Part shown: positions 6,770-13,035 of the stretch, one piece after another
How the letters are laid out: every line of letters starts with the position of its first letter
How positions within the stretch are numbered: the first letter of the stretch is position 1
Assembly (NCBI GenBank): GCA_038323965.1
Contig: JBBQHM010000050.1
Location: forward strand, 1-15,397
Source of the DNA: JBBQHM01 sp038323965
GTDB lineage: Bacteria; Verrucomicrobiota; Verrucomicrobiia; Chthoniobacterales; UBA10450
Length of the DNA: 15,397 nt
Direction of reading: 5' to 3'
Made by a program: the position numbers and the translations under genes
Notes under the pieces: model-generated
Databases searched by the model: none
Told to the model about the DNA's origin: nothing
Seen by the model: the letters and a program-made list of their open reading frames with translations, nothing else

Positions 6770-7986
6770 CGCTTACGCCGACCGAAGGAATACCCGCCGT
6801 GAGTACGGCCGCCACCAATCGCGCGCTTACCGCTTCCGCCAGCCGGCTCCGGCTCGAATAGCGCGGTATACTTGTAAGGAAAATCTTCCAGCTTTAATCG
6901 CGCTATCTTCTGGCCGATAAAACGCTCGATGGCTTGAAGGGACGCGATCTCCTCGCCATTCACGAGCGTAAATGCGTCGCCCACTTTCTGTGCGCGACCG
7001 GTCCGCCCGATGCGGTGCACGTAATCCTCCGAGTGTTCTGGTACGTCGTAGTTAATGACGTGACTCACGCCCGCGATGTCGAGTCCGCGCGCCGCGATAT
7101 CAGTCGCCACCATCACCTCGTATTTGCCGGACTTAAATCCTTCCAGCGCTTCGATCCGTTCGCGCTGAGTGCGATTGGAATGCAACACGGCGACCGAATG
7201 CTGACCCTGTTTTAACTGCCGCGCGATGCGATCAGCTCCATGTTTGGTCCGGCAAAATATCAGCGCACTGTCGTAGTTGGTTCGATCGAGCAGCGCCATG
7301 AGCAGATCGAATTTCTGCTCGGCCGCGACCGGATAAACCGCGTGGCTCACCGTCTCGGCCGGGGTGCGCCGGGCGCCGATTTCCACCGTCTCTGGGTCGC
7401 GCAGGACCGATCCCGCGAGCCGCTCGATCTCAGGCGGCAACGTCGCGGAGAAAAGAAGCGTCTGCCGATCGTTCGAGATCTCTTTCACAATGCGACGCAC
7501 ATCTGGCAGGAAACCCATGTCGAGCATTCGGTCGACCTCATCGAGCACGAGGATGTGGACGTCGCGAAAATTGATCGTCCCTTGTCCCAGATGATCGAGC
7601 AGTCGTCCCGGCGTTGCCGCCACGATGTCCATTCCGTGTTTCAAATCATCGCGCTGTTTACCGTAACCAACGCCGCCGTGAATTACCGTGACGCGAAGAT
7701 CTGTGAATCGACCGTAATCACGAAATGCGGTTTCAACTTGCGCGGAAAGCTCGCGCGTCGGTTCCAAAATCAGGCATCGAAAAGCTCCATGCTTCGCCAG
7801 CATGGTGAGAATCGGCAGCGCGAACGCGGCGGTTTTTCCCGTGCCGGTCTGGGCTGTCCCAACCAGATCTTTACCGGAGAGAATAATCGGAAAGGCACGA
7901 AGCTGAATCGGCGTGGGTTCCGTAAACCCCATCGCCTGCGTTCCGCGGACTACCTCCGGCGAAAGTCCGAAATTGTTAAAAGACAC
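6766..7986 (-). CDS. DEAD-box ATP-dependent RNA helicase, RhlE-like
   Basis: RNA unwinding or remodelling enzyme, probably for ribosome assembly or RNA decay. It has 406 residues with all core motifs: Q motif EPTPIQ (23-28), motif I AQTGTGKT (45-52), Ia PTREL (76-80), TPGR (125-128), motif II DEVD (149-152, Val in place of Ala of DEAD), III SAT (180-182), motif V ATDIAARGLD (294-303) and VI HRIGRTGR (324-331). The C-terminus is a short basic Gly/Arg tail (GGSGKR..GGGRTHGGYSFGRRKR), as in RhlE-type proteins. The start is a GTG at 7986-7984; the frame has no ATG before an upstream stop, and MSFNNFGLSPE fits the family. It diverges from the phosphoesterase gene (89 bp apart) and shares its stop region with the convergent helical-protein gene. 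Confidence 0.94.
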   Translation of the reverse strand: MSFNNFGLSPEVVRGTQAMGFTEPTPIQLRAFPIILSGKDLVGTAQTGTGKTAAFALPILTMLAKHGAFRCLILEPTRELSAQVETAFRDYGRFTDLRVTVIHGGVGYGKQRDDLKHGMDIVAATPGRLLDHLGQGTINFRDVHILVLDEVDRMLDMGFLPDVRRIVKEISNDRQTLLFSATLPPEIERLAGSVLRDPETVEIGARRTPAETVSHAVYPVAAEQKFDLLMALLDRTNYDSALIFCRTKHGADRIARQLKQGQHSVAVLHSNRTQRERIEALEGFKSGKYEVMVATDIAARGLDIAGVSHVINYDVPEHSEDYVHRIGRTGRAQKVGDAFTLVNGEEIASLQAIERFIGQKIARLKLEDFPYKYTALFEPEPAGGSGKRAIGGGRTHGGYSFGRRKR

Positions 7987-7988
7987 GC

Positions 7989-8056
7989 GGCAGGTTACGA
8001 CATGAGCCTAACGAACTCAACGCGCTCTTCGCCCTGCGCTGAACTCCCAACCTGCC
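7989..8056 (-). promoter_or_regulatory. Possible leader stem closing on the helicase start
   Basis: In the minus-strand transcript, GGCAGGTT (8056-8049) can pair perfectly over 8 bp with AACCTGCC (7996-7989), and the second arm ends 2 nt before the GTG start of the helicase. If the transcript begins upstream of 8056, the stem would hide the ribosome entry region. The loop of about 52 nt can fold further. It may be chance, because an 8-bp dyad in 90 bp is not very rare. Confidence 0.3.
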
Positions 8057-8075
8057 AGATCAGACTGCGAACGCC

Positions 8076-8522
8076 GTGAAAATCCTTGTTCTGGCGGACA
8101 CGCATAATCATCTCCCCTTGAATCTCGCCACGCTGGTCGAAGGCGCGGATGAAATCTGGCATCTCGGCGATGTTTGCGCGGAACACTTGCTCGACGAATT
8201 GCGCGCCATTGGACTGCCCGTCACGATTGTGCGCGGGAATTGCGACGACAACTCGGATTGGCCGCTCGTCGTCGAGACCATGCGCAACGGCCTGCGGTTT
8301 CGTTTACAACACATCCCGCCAACGCGTGCGCCGACCAATTGCGATGTGCTGCTGCACGGTCACACCCATGTCCCGCGGAATGATATGGTCGACGGGGTTC
8401 GTTTCTTAAATCCGGGCTGCGTCACGAGGCCAAATCGCGGAGCTCCTGCGAGCGTTGCCTACTTGACTGTGTGCGTGAGTGGCGAGCTCCAATGGCAATC
8501 AATTCCGCTCTCAAAACGATAA
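8076..8522 (+). CDS. YfcE/MJ0936-family metallophosphoesterase
   Basis: Small phosphodiesterase of the calcineurin-like superfamily. The natural substrate is unknown. It has 148 residues. Metal-binding motifs are ADTH (7-10), HLGD (29-32), RGNCD (53-57), a single His in LQHIPP where the family usually has THG, and HGHTHVPR near residues 94-101, followed by NPGC. The start is a GTG at 8076 (VKILVLADTH); the first strand begins immediately, so nothing is missing at the N-terminus. It is divergent from the helicase and convergent with rplQ. The rplQ terminator lies in the gap after it. Confidence 0.92.
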   Translation: MKILVLADTHNHLPLNLATLVEGADEIWHLGDVCAEHLLDELRAIGLPVTIVRGNCDDNSDWPLVVETMRNGLRFRLQHIPPTRAPTNCDVLLHGHTHVPRNDMVDGVRFLNPGCVTRPNRGAPASVAYLTVCVSGELQWQSIPLSKR

Positions 8523-8551
8523 TTATTCATCGGGGACGAGCACCCGTCCGC

Positions 8552-8588
8552 GGAAACAAAAAGGGCGGTCGCCGTGGCGACCGCCCTT
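8552..8588 (-). terminator. Rho-independent terminator of rpoA-rplQ
   Basis: A perfect 13-bp GC-rich stem: AAGGGCGGTCGCC (8561-8573) and GGCGACCGCCCTT (8576-8588), with a 2-nt centre. On the minus strand the hairpin is followed by TTTTTGTTT (8563-8552 region), the classic U-tract. It lies 22 nt after the rplQ stop. On the plus strand no T run follows, so it mainly serves rplQ, though the hairpin could also protect the 3' end of the convergent phosphoesterase mRNA. Confidence 0.9.
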
Positions 8589-8610
8589 CTGAATCTTTGT
8601 GGAAGCTCGC

Positions 8611-9069
8611 TTACGCCGCAGCGGCAGCGGTCTTCTTGCCGCGAGCTTTTTTCTCTTTCGGATCAGCCTTCGCCGCGTCGTCTGAAGCAGTGGCATCGTT
8701 ATCGACCGCCACCACAGCGTCGACCCATTCGATGAAGGCCATCGAAGCAGAATCGCTTTTCCGCTGACCCAATTTCACGATGCGCGTGTAGCCGCCATTC
8801 CGCGACACGGATCGCGGCGCCACTTCGTCGAACAAGCGCTTTACCGCATCTTTTTGCCGGAGAACGGCAAACGCAGTGCGGCGCGCATGCACGGTATTTT
8901 TCTTACCAAGCGTTAACATTTTCTCCGCCAGGGGACGCACCGCTTTCGCTTTCGCGAGCGTCGTCTTGATGCGCTGGTGTTCGATCAAGCTACAGACTTG
9001 GTTAGCGAGCAACGACTTCCGGTGCGCCGCGGTCAGCCCGAGCTTAATGGTTTTCTTTTGGTGCCTCAT
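8611..9069 (-). CDS. rplQ: 50S ribosomal protein L17 (bL17)
   Basis: Large-subunit ribosomal protein near the exit tunnel. It has 152 residues, longer than the 120-127 of many bacteria because of a C-terminal tail rich in Ala, Asp and Lys (DDAAKADPKEKKARGKKTAAAAA) beyond about residue 120. The body is typical: MRHQKKTIKLGLTAAHRKSLLANQ, LIEHQRIKTTLAKAKAVRPLAEKM, and the C-terminal GGYTRIVKLGQRKSDSASMAFIEWVD. The ATG lies 8 nt after the rpoA stop, the usual rpoA-rplQ order. A strong terminator follows. Confidence 0.97.
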   Translation of the reverse strand: MRHQKKTIKLGLTAAHRKSLLANQVCSLIEHQRIKTTLAKAKAVRPLAEKMLTLGKKNTVHARRTAFAVLRQKDAVKRLFDEVAPRSVSRNGGYTRIVKLGQRKSDSASMAFIEWVDAVVAVDNDATASDDAAKADPKEKKARGKKTAAAAA

Positions 9070-9077
9070 CGCCGTAT

Positions 9078-10136
9078 TTAAGCCTTGTCGAAATCAACCG
9101 CAGCGTTAGTCGCCGCCCCGTCTGGGTTAACGGGCGCCCCGGCCGCCGGCAATTCCACCATGCCAGCATCAAATTTCAGGCCTAGACCAAGTCCAAGCTG
9201 TAACAGTTTGTCCTTAATTTCGTTCAGCGATTTCTTGCCGAAGTTGCGATATTTCAGCATCTCCGCTTCCGATTTTTGCGCTAATTGACCGACGCTCGTG
9301 ATGTTGGCGTTGTTCAGGCAATTTGCCGCGCGGACACTGAGTTCGATTTCGTTGACGCTCATGTTCAGAAGCTTTTTCAGCTTCATGTTCTCTTCGCTCA
9401 CGCCAGCCGGCGTCTCGTCGAACTCGATCGTGTCTTCGTTGAAGTTCACGAACACATCGAGGTGATGACGCAGAATCGCGGAAGCTTGCAGGAGCGCATC
9501 GTCCGGCGTCAGGCGGCCATCCGTCCAGACTTCCAGCACGAGCTTGTCGTAGTCGGTGCGCTGACCGACACGCGTGTTTTCCACCGCATATTTCACGCGA
9601 GTCACCGGTGAGAAAATCGAGTCGATCGCGATCACGCCAATCGGTTGATCGGCGCGTTTGTTCTCTTCGCCAGTGGCGAAGCCGCGTCCAACGCGCACCT
9701 CGAGTTCCGCTTCAAATTTGTGTTTCTTATCGAGGGTGCAGATGACCTGCTTGGGATTCAATACCTCGTAACCTTGGACGAGTTGCACGTCACCCGCGGT
9801 CACCTCGCCTTCTTTATTCACGTTCAGATTCAGGCGGCGCGGCTCATGGTCGCTCGACTTGAATTTCACGCGCTTCAGATTGAGCACAATGTCGGTGACG
9901 TCCTCGACGACACCCGGGAGAGTGGCAAACTCATGCTGCGCGCCGGTTATTTTAACCGACGTGATCGCAGCGCCTTCGAGCGATGAAAGGAGAACACGGC
10001 GAAGCGAATTGCCGACCGTGTGTCCGTAACCAGCCTCAAACGGCTCAGCGACAAACTTCCCGTAAGTATCATTGGAAGCACCCTCGTCACGCGTAAGCGT
10101 CTTGGGCATTTCAAACCGACCGTAACGAACTGGCAT
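9078..10136 (-). CDS. rpoA: DNA-directed RNA polymerase alpha subunit
   Basis: Scaffold subunit of RNA polymerase; the N-terminal domain dimerises and the C-terminal domain contacts UP elements and activators. It has 352 residues from ATG at 10136-10134. Marker segments are GYGHTVGNSLRRVLLSSLEG (37-55), LPGVVEDVTDIVLNLK (73-88), and in the C-terminal domain VRAANCLNNANI, LRNFGKKSLNEIKDKL-like (KYRNFGKKSLNEIKDKL) and GLGLGLKFD. A C-terminal tail rich in Ala/Pro follows. A second in-frame ATG at 10109 (MPKTLTRDEG) is possible. The frame stays open 54 codons further upstream, but those residues have no RpoA character. Upstream there is no rpsD/rpsK/rpsM. The gene has its own upstream region, with structured leader candidates described separately. 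Confidence 0.96.
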   Translation of the reverse strand: MPVRYGRFEMPKTLTRDEGASNDTYGKFVAEPFEAGYGHTVGNSLRRVLLSSLEGAAITSVKITGAQHEFATLPGVVEDVTDIVLNLKRVKFKSSDHEPRRLNLNVNKEGEVTAGDVQLVQGYEVLNPKQVICTLDKKHKFEAELEVRVGRGFATGEENKRADQPIGVIAIDSIFSPVTRVKYAVENTRVGQRTDYDKLVLEVWTDGRLTPDDALLQASAILRHHLDVFVNFNEDTIEFDETPAGVSEENMKLKKLLNMSVNEIELSVRAANCLNNANITSVGQLAQKSEAEMLKYRNFGKKSLNEIKDKLLQLGLGLGLKFDAGMVELPAAGAPVNPDGAATNAAVDFDKA

Positions 10137-10171
10137 AAGCGAACTACGAAGCGCGTGGCTTCGTCCTTTCC
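10137..10171 (-). promoter_or_regulatory. rpoA ribosome binding region with a hairpin between SD and AUG
   Basis: In the minus-strand transcript the order is AAGGAAAGG (about 10179-10165), then a 7-bp stem ACGAAGC-CACGC-GCUUCGU (10164-10146), then AGUUCGCUU, then AUG at 10136. Read linearly the SD is about 27 nt from the AUG, too far. With the hairpin folded, the gap shrinks to about 9 nt, a normal spacing. This is a structural inference from the sequence; no other SD is visible before this ATG. Confidence 0.45.
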
Positions 10172-10189
10172 TTGAGCACCGGGTTACCC

Positions 10190-10225
10190 CTGACGAGTGC
10201 GGTTTCGCGTCAGAAAACGGAAACC
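10190..10225 (-). promoter_or_regulatory. Possible H-type pseudoknot in the rpoA leader
   Basis: Two perfect 6-bp stems interlock in the transcript. Stem 1 pairs GGUUUC (10225-10220) with GAAACC (10206-10201). Stem 2 pairs CUGACG (10213-10208) with CGUCAG (10195-10190). The loops are 6, 1 and 5 nt, a compact H-type layout. The stems could alternatively be mutually exclusive hairpins. It lies about 55 nt before the rpoA start. The E. coli alpha operon leader also uses a pseudoknot for S4 control, but no sequence relation is claimed. Confidence 0.35.
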
Positions 10226-10246
10226 CAGGGACCAACGGCGCAACGT

Positions 10247-10276
10247 ATTTAACTCTCGCTGCGAACGTGGAATCAA
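10247..10276 (-). promoter_or_regulatory. Candidate sigma-70-type promoter for rpoA
   Basis: On the minus strand, TTGATT (10276-10271) and TTAAAT (10252-10247) are separated by 18 nt, each matching 4 of 6 consensus positions. It would place the transcript start near 10240, just upstream of the pseudoknot candidate. It is flanked by the 8-bp dyad AACGGCGC (10234-10241) / GCGCCGTT (10285-10292). The match is weak, and the placement rests on context. Confidence 0.3.
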
Positions 10277-10310
10277 CAGCAGAAGCGCCGTTTTGCAAGT
10301 TCCCTCGTCG

Positions 10311-10399
10311 GTCATCCCGAGCGAAGTCGAGGGACCCCCTCGCGATCCGAAAGGCGCCCCTAGCTATTAACGGGAGACCACGGCACCGCTCGGGATGAC
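10311..10399. repeat. Inverted-repeat element copy 2 (89 bp), between TPM protein 2 and rpoA
   Basis: Ends GTCATCCCGAGCG (10311-10323) and CGCTCGGGATGAC (10387-10399) are perfect complements over 13 bp. The inner right arm has diverged (GGGAGACCACGGCAC), so only the outer half still pairs well. The centre contains TAGCTATT on the plus strand. It begins 2 nt from the stop of TPM protein 2, so it fills the 3' end of that transcript and lies just upstream of the candidate rpoA promoter. Confidence 0.82.
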
Positions 10400-10401
10400 G
10401 G

Positions 10402-10839
10402 TTAGCTTTCGATCACGCTATCCGGCAGTTCGTTCGTTTCGTCGGGCCGACGCGGAAAATGTTCCGCTAACACCGCACCGACGTCTCTAATCGCCTCCGC
10501 CAAGGCCTCCGTAAATCGTCCTTCGCGAAATTGTTGTCGCATCGCTTCCGTGATCCGCTGCCAGTAGGCGTCTCCGCATTTTTGGTGGACTGCTTCGTCA
10601 CCGACAACGGCAAAACTCTGCGCGCGTGGGGCGACGAATATCAGAACGGCGTTTCGAGCCCGCGTTTTGTGCATTCCAGTCTCCTGGAATTTCTTAGTCG
10701 CGAGCTCCAATGGGTCGCCGGAAATGTTACCGCGTTCGATATGCACGCGAATCTCGCCGGACGATTTGAGTTCCGCGCTCTCGATCGCAGCGACGATCCG
10801 TGCATGCTCGAGCTTACTGAGAAAATCTTTCGTTCGCAT
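10402..10839 (-). CDS. TPM-domain protein 2 (cytoplasmic, short form)
   Basis: A 145-residue protein of the TPM (YgcG/TLP18.3) superfamily, the second TPM gene of this cluster. It has no signal peptide and no membrane helix. The domain spans most of the protein: HARIVAAIESAELKSSGEIRVHIERG, the helix LELATKKFQETGMHKTRARNAVLIFVAPRAQSFAVVGDEAVHQKCGDAYWQ, and EGRFTEALAEAIRDVGAVLAEHFP. The family is linked to membrane-protein turnover and possible phosphatase activity; the function here is unproved. The ATG is 2 nt after the TPM protein 1 stop (TAACGATG), so the two are surely co-translated. The longer open frame upstream overlaps the glycine-rich tail of protein 1 and is not coding. Confidence 0.87.
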   Translation of the reverse strand: MRTKDFLSKLEHARIVAAIESAELKSSGEIRVHIERGNISGDPLELATKKFQETGMHKTRARNAVLIFVAPRAQSFAVVGDEAVHQKCGDAYWQRITEAMRQQFREGRFTEALAEAIRDVGAVLAEHFPRRPDETNELPDSVIES

Positions 10840-10841
10840 CG

Positions 10842-11597
10842 TTACCAGCTCGAGCCCCCGCCCCCCCCGCCAAAGCTCCCACCGCCGCCGCTGAAGCCTC
10901 CACCGCCTCCACCCGACCATCCGCCACCACCGCCGCCTCCACCCCAGCCACCGATGAAAGGTCCGCCCAAACTCGAATAGCCATAACCGCGTTTCTTTTG
11001 CCGTCGCGTGATCAGAAAAATAAAAAGGATAATCAGGATCGGAACAATAAAGGGGAACTTCGCTCCTTTGCCGTCGTTCTCTTCGGCAACAGTTTTGCCG
11101 CTCCCTTTGTATTCACCGCGGATTGCCTTGCCGATCAGGTCAACCCCGGTCGCGAGTCCACCTTCAAAATCCCCCGCGCGAAACTGTGGCTTGATATGAC
11201 GCTCAGTGATGTCGAACGCGGTCACGTCCGGCAACGCACCTTCAAGGCCATATCCGACCTGGATATACATCTTGCGGTCCTGTTTAAAGACAAACAAAAC
11301 CGCGCCATTCCGGCGATCCTGCTGCCCCACTTTCCATGATTGCGCGACACGCTGCGTGTAATCAGCGACATCGGAATCGCTCTCCATTTTCGGAAAGACG
11401 GCCACGACCACCTGATTCGAAGTGTCGCGCTCGAATTGCGCGAGCTGGTCATCTAATCGCTGCGCTGCCTCCGGTGAAACGACGTGCGCGTAATCGTTAA
11501 AATAGTGCTCCGGCTTTGGCGGAATGACTTCCGCTGAGAGCGCGCTGAATGTCGTAAAAGCGAGCGCTGCGACACCAAGCGAAAACTTCCTCGTCAT
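10842..11597 (-). CDS. TPM-domain protein 1, exported and membrane-anchored (YgcG-like)
   Basis: It has 251 residues. A signal peptide (MTRKFSLGVAALAFTTFSALSA, cut probably after residue 22) is followed by the TPM domain at about 30-165 (HYFNDYAHVVSPEAAQRLDDQL, NQVVVAVFP, RNGAVLFVFKQDRKMYIQVGYGLEGALPD), one membrane helix at 181-198 (PFIVPILIILFIFLIT), basic residues RRQKKR, and a Gly-rich tail at 211-251 ending SFGGGGGGSSW. This is the standard YgcG layout, complete at the C-terminus. Its neighbours, lemA before and a short TPM gene after, form a known recurring cluster. The start codon ATG (11597-11595) lies inside the terminal GTCAT of repeat copy 3; only Met1 and part of Thr2 come from the repeat. 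The frame continues through the repeat to a GTG at 11639 (peptide SRGPSASLG), which does not look like real protein. Confidence 0.9.
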   Translation of the reverse strand: MTRKFSLGVAALAFTTFSALSAEVIPPKPEHYFNDYAHVVSPEAAQRLDDQLAQFERDTSNQVVVAVFPKMESDSDVADYTQRVAQSWKVGQQDRRNGAVLFVFKQDRKMYIQVGYGLEGALPDVTAFDITERHIKPQFRAGDFEGGLATGVDLIGKAIRGEYKGSGKTVAEENDGKGAKFPFIVPILIILFIFLITRRQKKRGYGYSSLGGPFIGGWGGGGGGGGWSGGGGGGFSGGGGSFGGGGGGSSW

Positions 11598-11682
11598 CCC
11601 GAGCGAAGCCGAGGGACCCCGTGATGATGCGAGCGACACGGCAGCTTATTCCGCGGGGTCCCTCGACTTCGCTCGGGATGAC
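11593..11682. repeat. Inverted-repeat element copy 3 (90 bp), overlapping the TPM protein 1 start
   Basis: The left arm starts GTCATCCCGAGCGAAGCCGA at 11593 and the right arm ends TCGCTCGGGATGAC at 11682. The two 29-nt arms differ at one position. The centre includes CAGCTTATT on the plus strand. It fills almost the whole 103-bp gap between lemA (ends 11701) and the TPM gene, and its left end contains that gene's ATG. In the transcript it would form a long hairpin right at the translation start. Confidence 0.9.
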
Positions 11683-11700
11683 TGCATGTCGCCCGCGCCC

Positions 11701-12345
11701 CTACGGCGTGGCTACGGCTGTCGCTGCGGGAGCAGCCGCCGGCGCTGGACTTCCGAAGTTAAATTTCACCGACGGAGCCTTTTCTGATCCCGCTTCCGCA
11801 GCGAAGAACGGACGCTCCTTAAAACCGAACATCTTGTTGAGCATGTTTGTCGGGAATCTCTCGAGCGCGGTGTTGTACTCCTGCACCGCGGAGTTGAAAT
11901 TGTTCCGCTCCACTGAGATTCGGTTCTCGGTTCCCTCAAGCTGCGCCTGCAAATTTTGGAAGTTTTCGGTCGCCTTAAGCTGAGGGTAATTTTCGCTCAC
12001 CACTAACAGCCGCGAGAGAGCGCTACTGAGCTGACCCTGCGCCTGCTGAAATTGCTGCAATTCGGCCGCGTCGGTCGGCGCCTTGCTCGGATCGAGTTTT
12101 ACCTGCCCAACACTGGCGCGTGCATTCGTGACTTCGGTTAGCGTCGATTTCTCGAAGTTCGCGGCCCCAGCCACCGTGTTAACCAGGTTTGGAATCAGGT
12201 CCGCGCGACGCTGATAGACAGACTGAACGTCCGCCCATTTTTTGTTCACGTTCTGCTCGAGCGTGACGAGGCGGTTGTAACTGCCGCAACCGGTTAAGCC
12301 AAAAAGGACAAAGAGCGCTGCGAATATGGTAGTGATTCTTTTCAT
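11701..12345 (-). CDS. lemA: LemA-family lipoprotein
   Basis: It has 214 residues. An N-terminal lipobox LTGC with Cys20 (MKRITTIFAALFVLFGLTGC) implies lipid attachment after signal peptidase II cleavage. The LemA domain follows: YNRLVTLEQNVNKKWADVQ, YQRRADLIPNLVNTVAGAANFEKSTL, ARASVGQVK, LSRLLVVSENYPQLKATENF, the LQAQLEGTENRISVERNNFN helix, then YNTALERFPTNMLNKMFGFKERPFF. The tail is Ala/Pro rich. The protein is a helical bundle of unknown molecular function, often paired with TPM/YgcG genes as here. The ATG is 10 nt after the scpB stop. No good Shine-Dalgarno is seen. The frame's upstream extension overlaps scpB and is not used. Confidence 0.94.
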   Translation of the reverse strand: MKRITTIFAALFVLFGLTGCGSYNRLVTLEQNVNKKWADVQSVYQRRADLIPNLVNTVAGAANFEKSTLTEVTNARASVGQVKLDPSKAPTDAAELQQFQQAQGQLSSALSRLLVVSENYPQLKATENFQNLQAQLEGTENRISVERNNFNSAVQEYNTALERFPTNMLNKMFGFKERPFFAAEAGSEKAPSVKFNFGSPAPAAAPAATAVATP

Positions 12346-12355
12346 GGCTGGTTCG

Positions 12356-13021
12356 TTAGACTTGCACCGGGGTCGTTTGTTCGGAATTCGCTGACGGCGT
12401 TTCCGCCTGTGCTTGCGTTGCATTTCCCTGTTCGTTCGCAATCGCCGGTTTCGCAACCGGTAGATGTCGCGTGCGCAACTCCTCGGCATTCGGCAGCTCA
12501 TCCAGCGTGCGAAGCCCAAAGTGCTCCAGGAAAAACTGCGTCGTGTCATACAAAAGTGGCCGGCCGGGCACTTCGGCACGGCCGGCAATTTTCACGAGAC
12601 CGCGCTCAATCAGTGTTTGCAGCACGCCATCGATCGATACCCCGCGCACCGCCTCGACATCAGCACGCGTGATCGGCTGGCGATACGCAATGATCGCAAG
12701 CGTCTCGAGCGCGGGCGGGCTCAAACGCGAAACTTTTGGCGCCGGATGCAGCTGCTGAACCCAGCGCACGTATTGCGAACCCGACGCCAGTTGCCAGCCC
12801 TCCGCTTTTTCCAGGAGCTGGAACCCGCGTTCCTCCTGGATGTACTGCACCTTCAGTTCCTCCAGCGCGGCCGCGACATCCGCTTCGCTCGTCCGCGCGA
12901 AGTCGTTCGGCGACAGTGATTCTTCTTCGCCCGCGCTGGCGAGAGCTTTGCGCAGCTCGGCTGTCGTCAAAGGCTTTTGCGCGCTGAAGAGCAGCGCTTC
13001 CATGACTCGTGCGAGCTGCAC
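12356..13021 (-). CDS. scpB: Segregation and condensation protein B
   Basis: Winged-helix partner in the SMC-ScpA-ScpB complex that organises and segregates the chromosome. It has 221 residues. MEALLFSAQKPLT opens the first winged helix. The core motif LSPPALETLAIIAYRQPITRADVEAVRGVS (100-129) and GRAEVPGRPLLYDTTQFFLEHFGL (147-170) are diagnostic. A low-complexity Ala/Gln/Thr tail follows. Start choice: GTG at 13021 sits 8 nt after GGAGG (13034-13030), a strong Shine-Dalgarno; GTG at 13030 and ATG at 12994-13003 are alternatives. scpA is not in the window. Repeat copy 4 ends directly next to the ribosome binding site. Confidence 0.93.
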   Translation of the reverse strand: MQLARVMEALLFSAQKPLTTAELRKALASAGEEESLSPNDFARTSEADVAAALEELKVQYIQEERGFQLLEKAEGWQLASGSQYVRWVQQLHPAPKVSRLSPPALETLAIIAYRQPITRADVEAVRGVSIDGVLQTLIERGLVKIAGRAEVPGRPLLYDTTQFFLEHFGLRTLDELPNAEELRTRHLPVAKPAIANEQGNATQAQAETPSANSEQTTPVQV

Positions 13022-13035
13022 TATCCACACCTCCG

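Noticed and set aside
7240..8079. A 279-codon plus-strand frame opposite the helicase
   Set aside because: It is antisense to intact DEAD-box motifs and shows no recognisable domain.
10137..10298. 54-codon N-terminal extension of rpoA
   Set aside because: No RpoA-like residues; the region holds the candidate promoter and RNA structures, and the internal ATG fits the family start.
10531..10980. Plus-strand frame encoding a poly-proline protein
   Set aside because: It is the complement of the Gly-rich tail of TPM protein 1; the proline runs come from the GGN codons read backwards.
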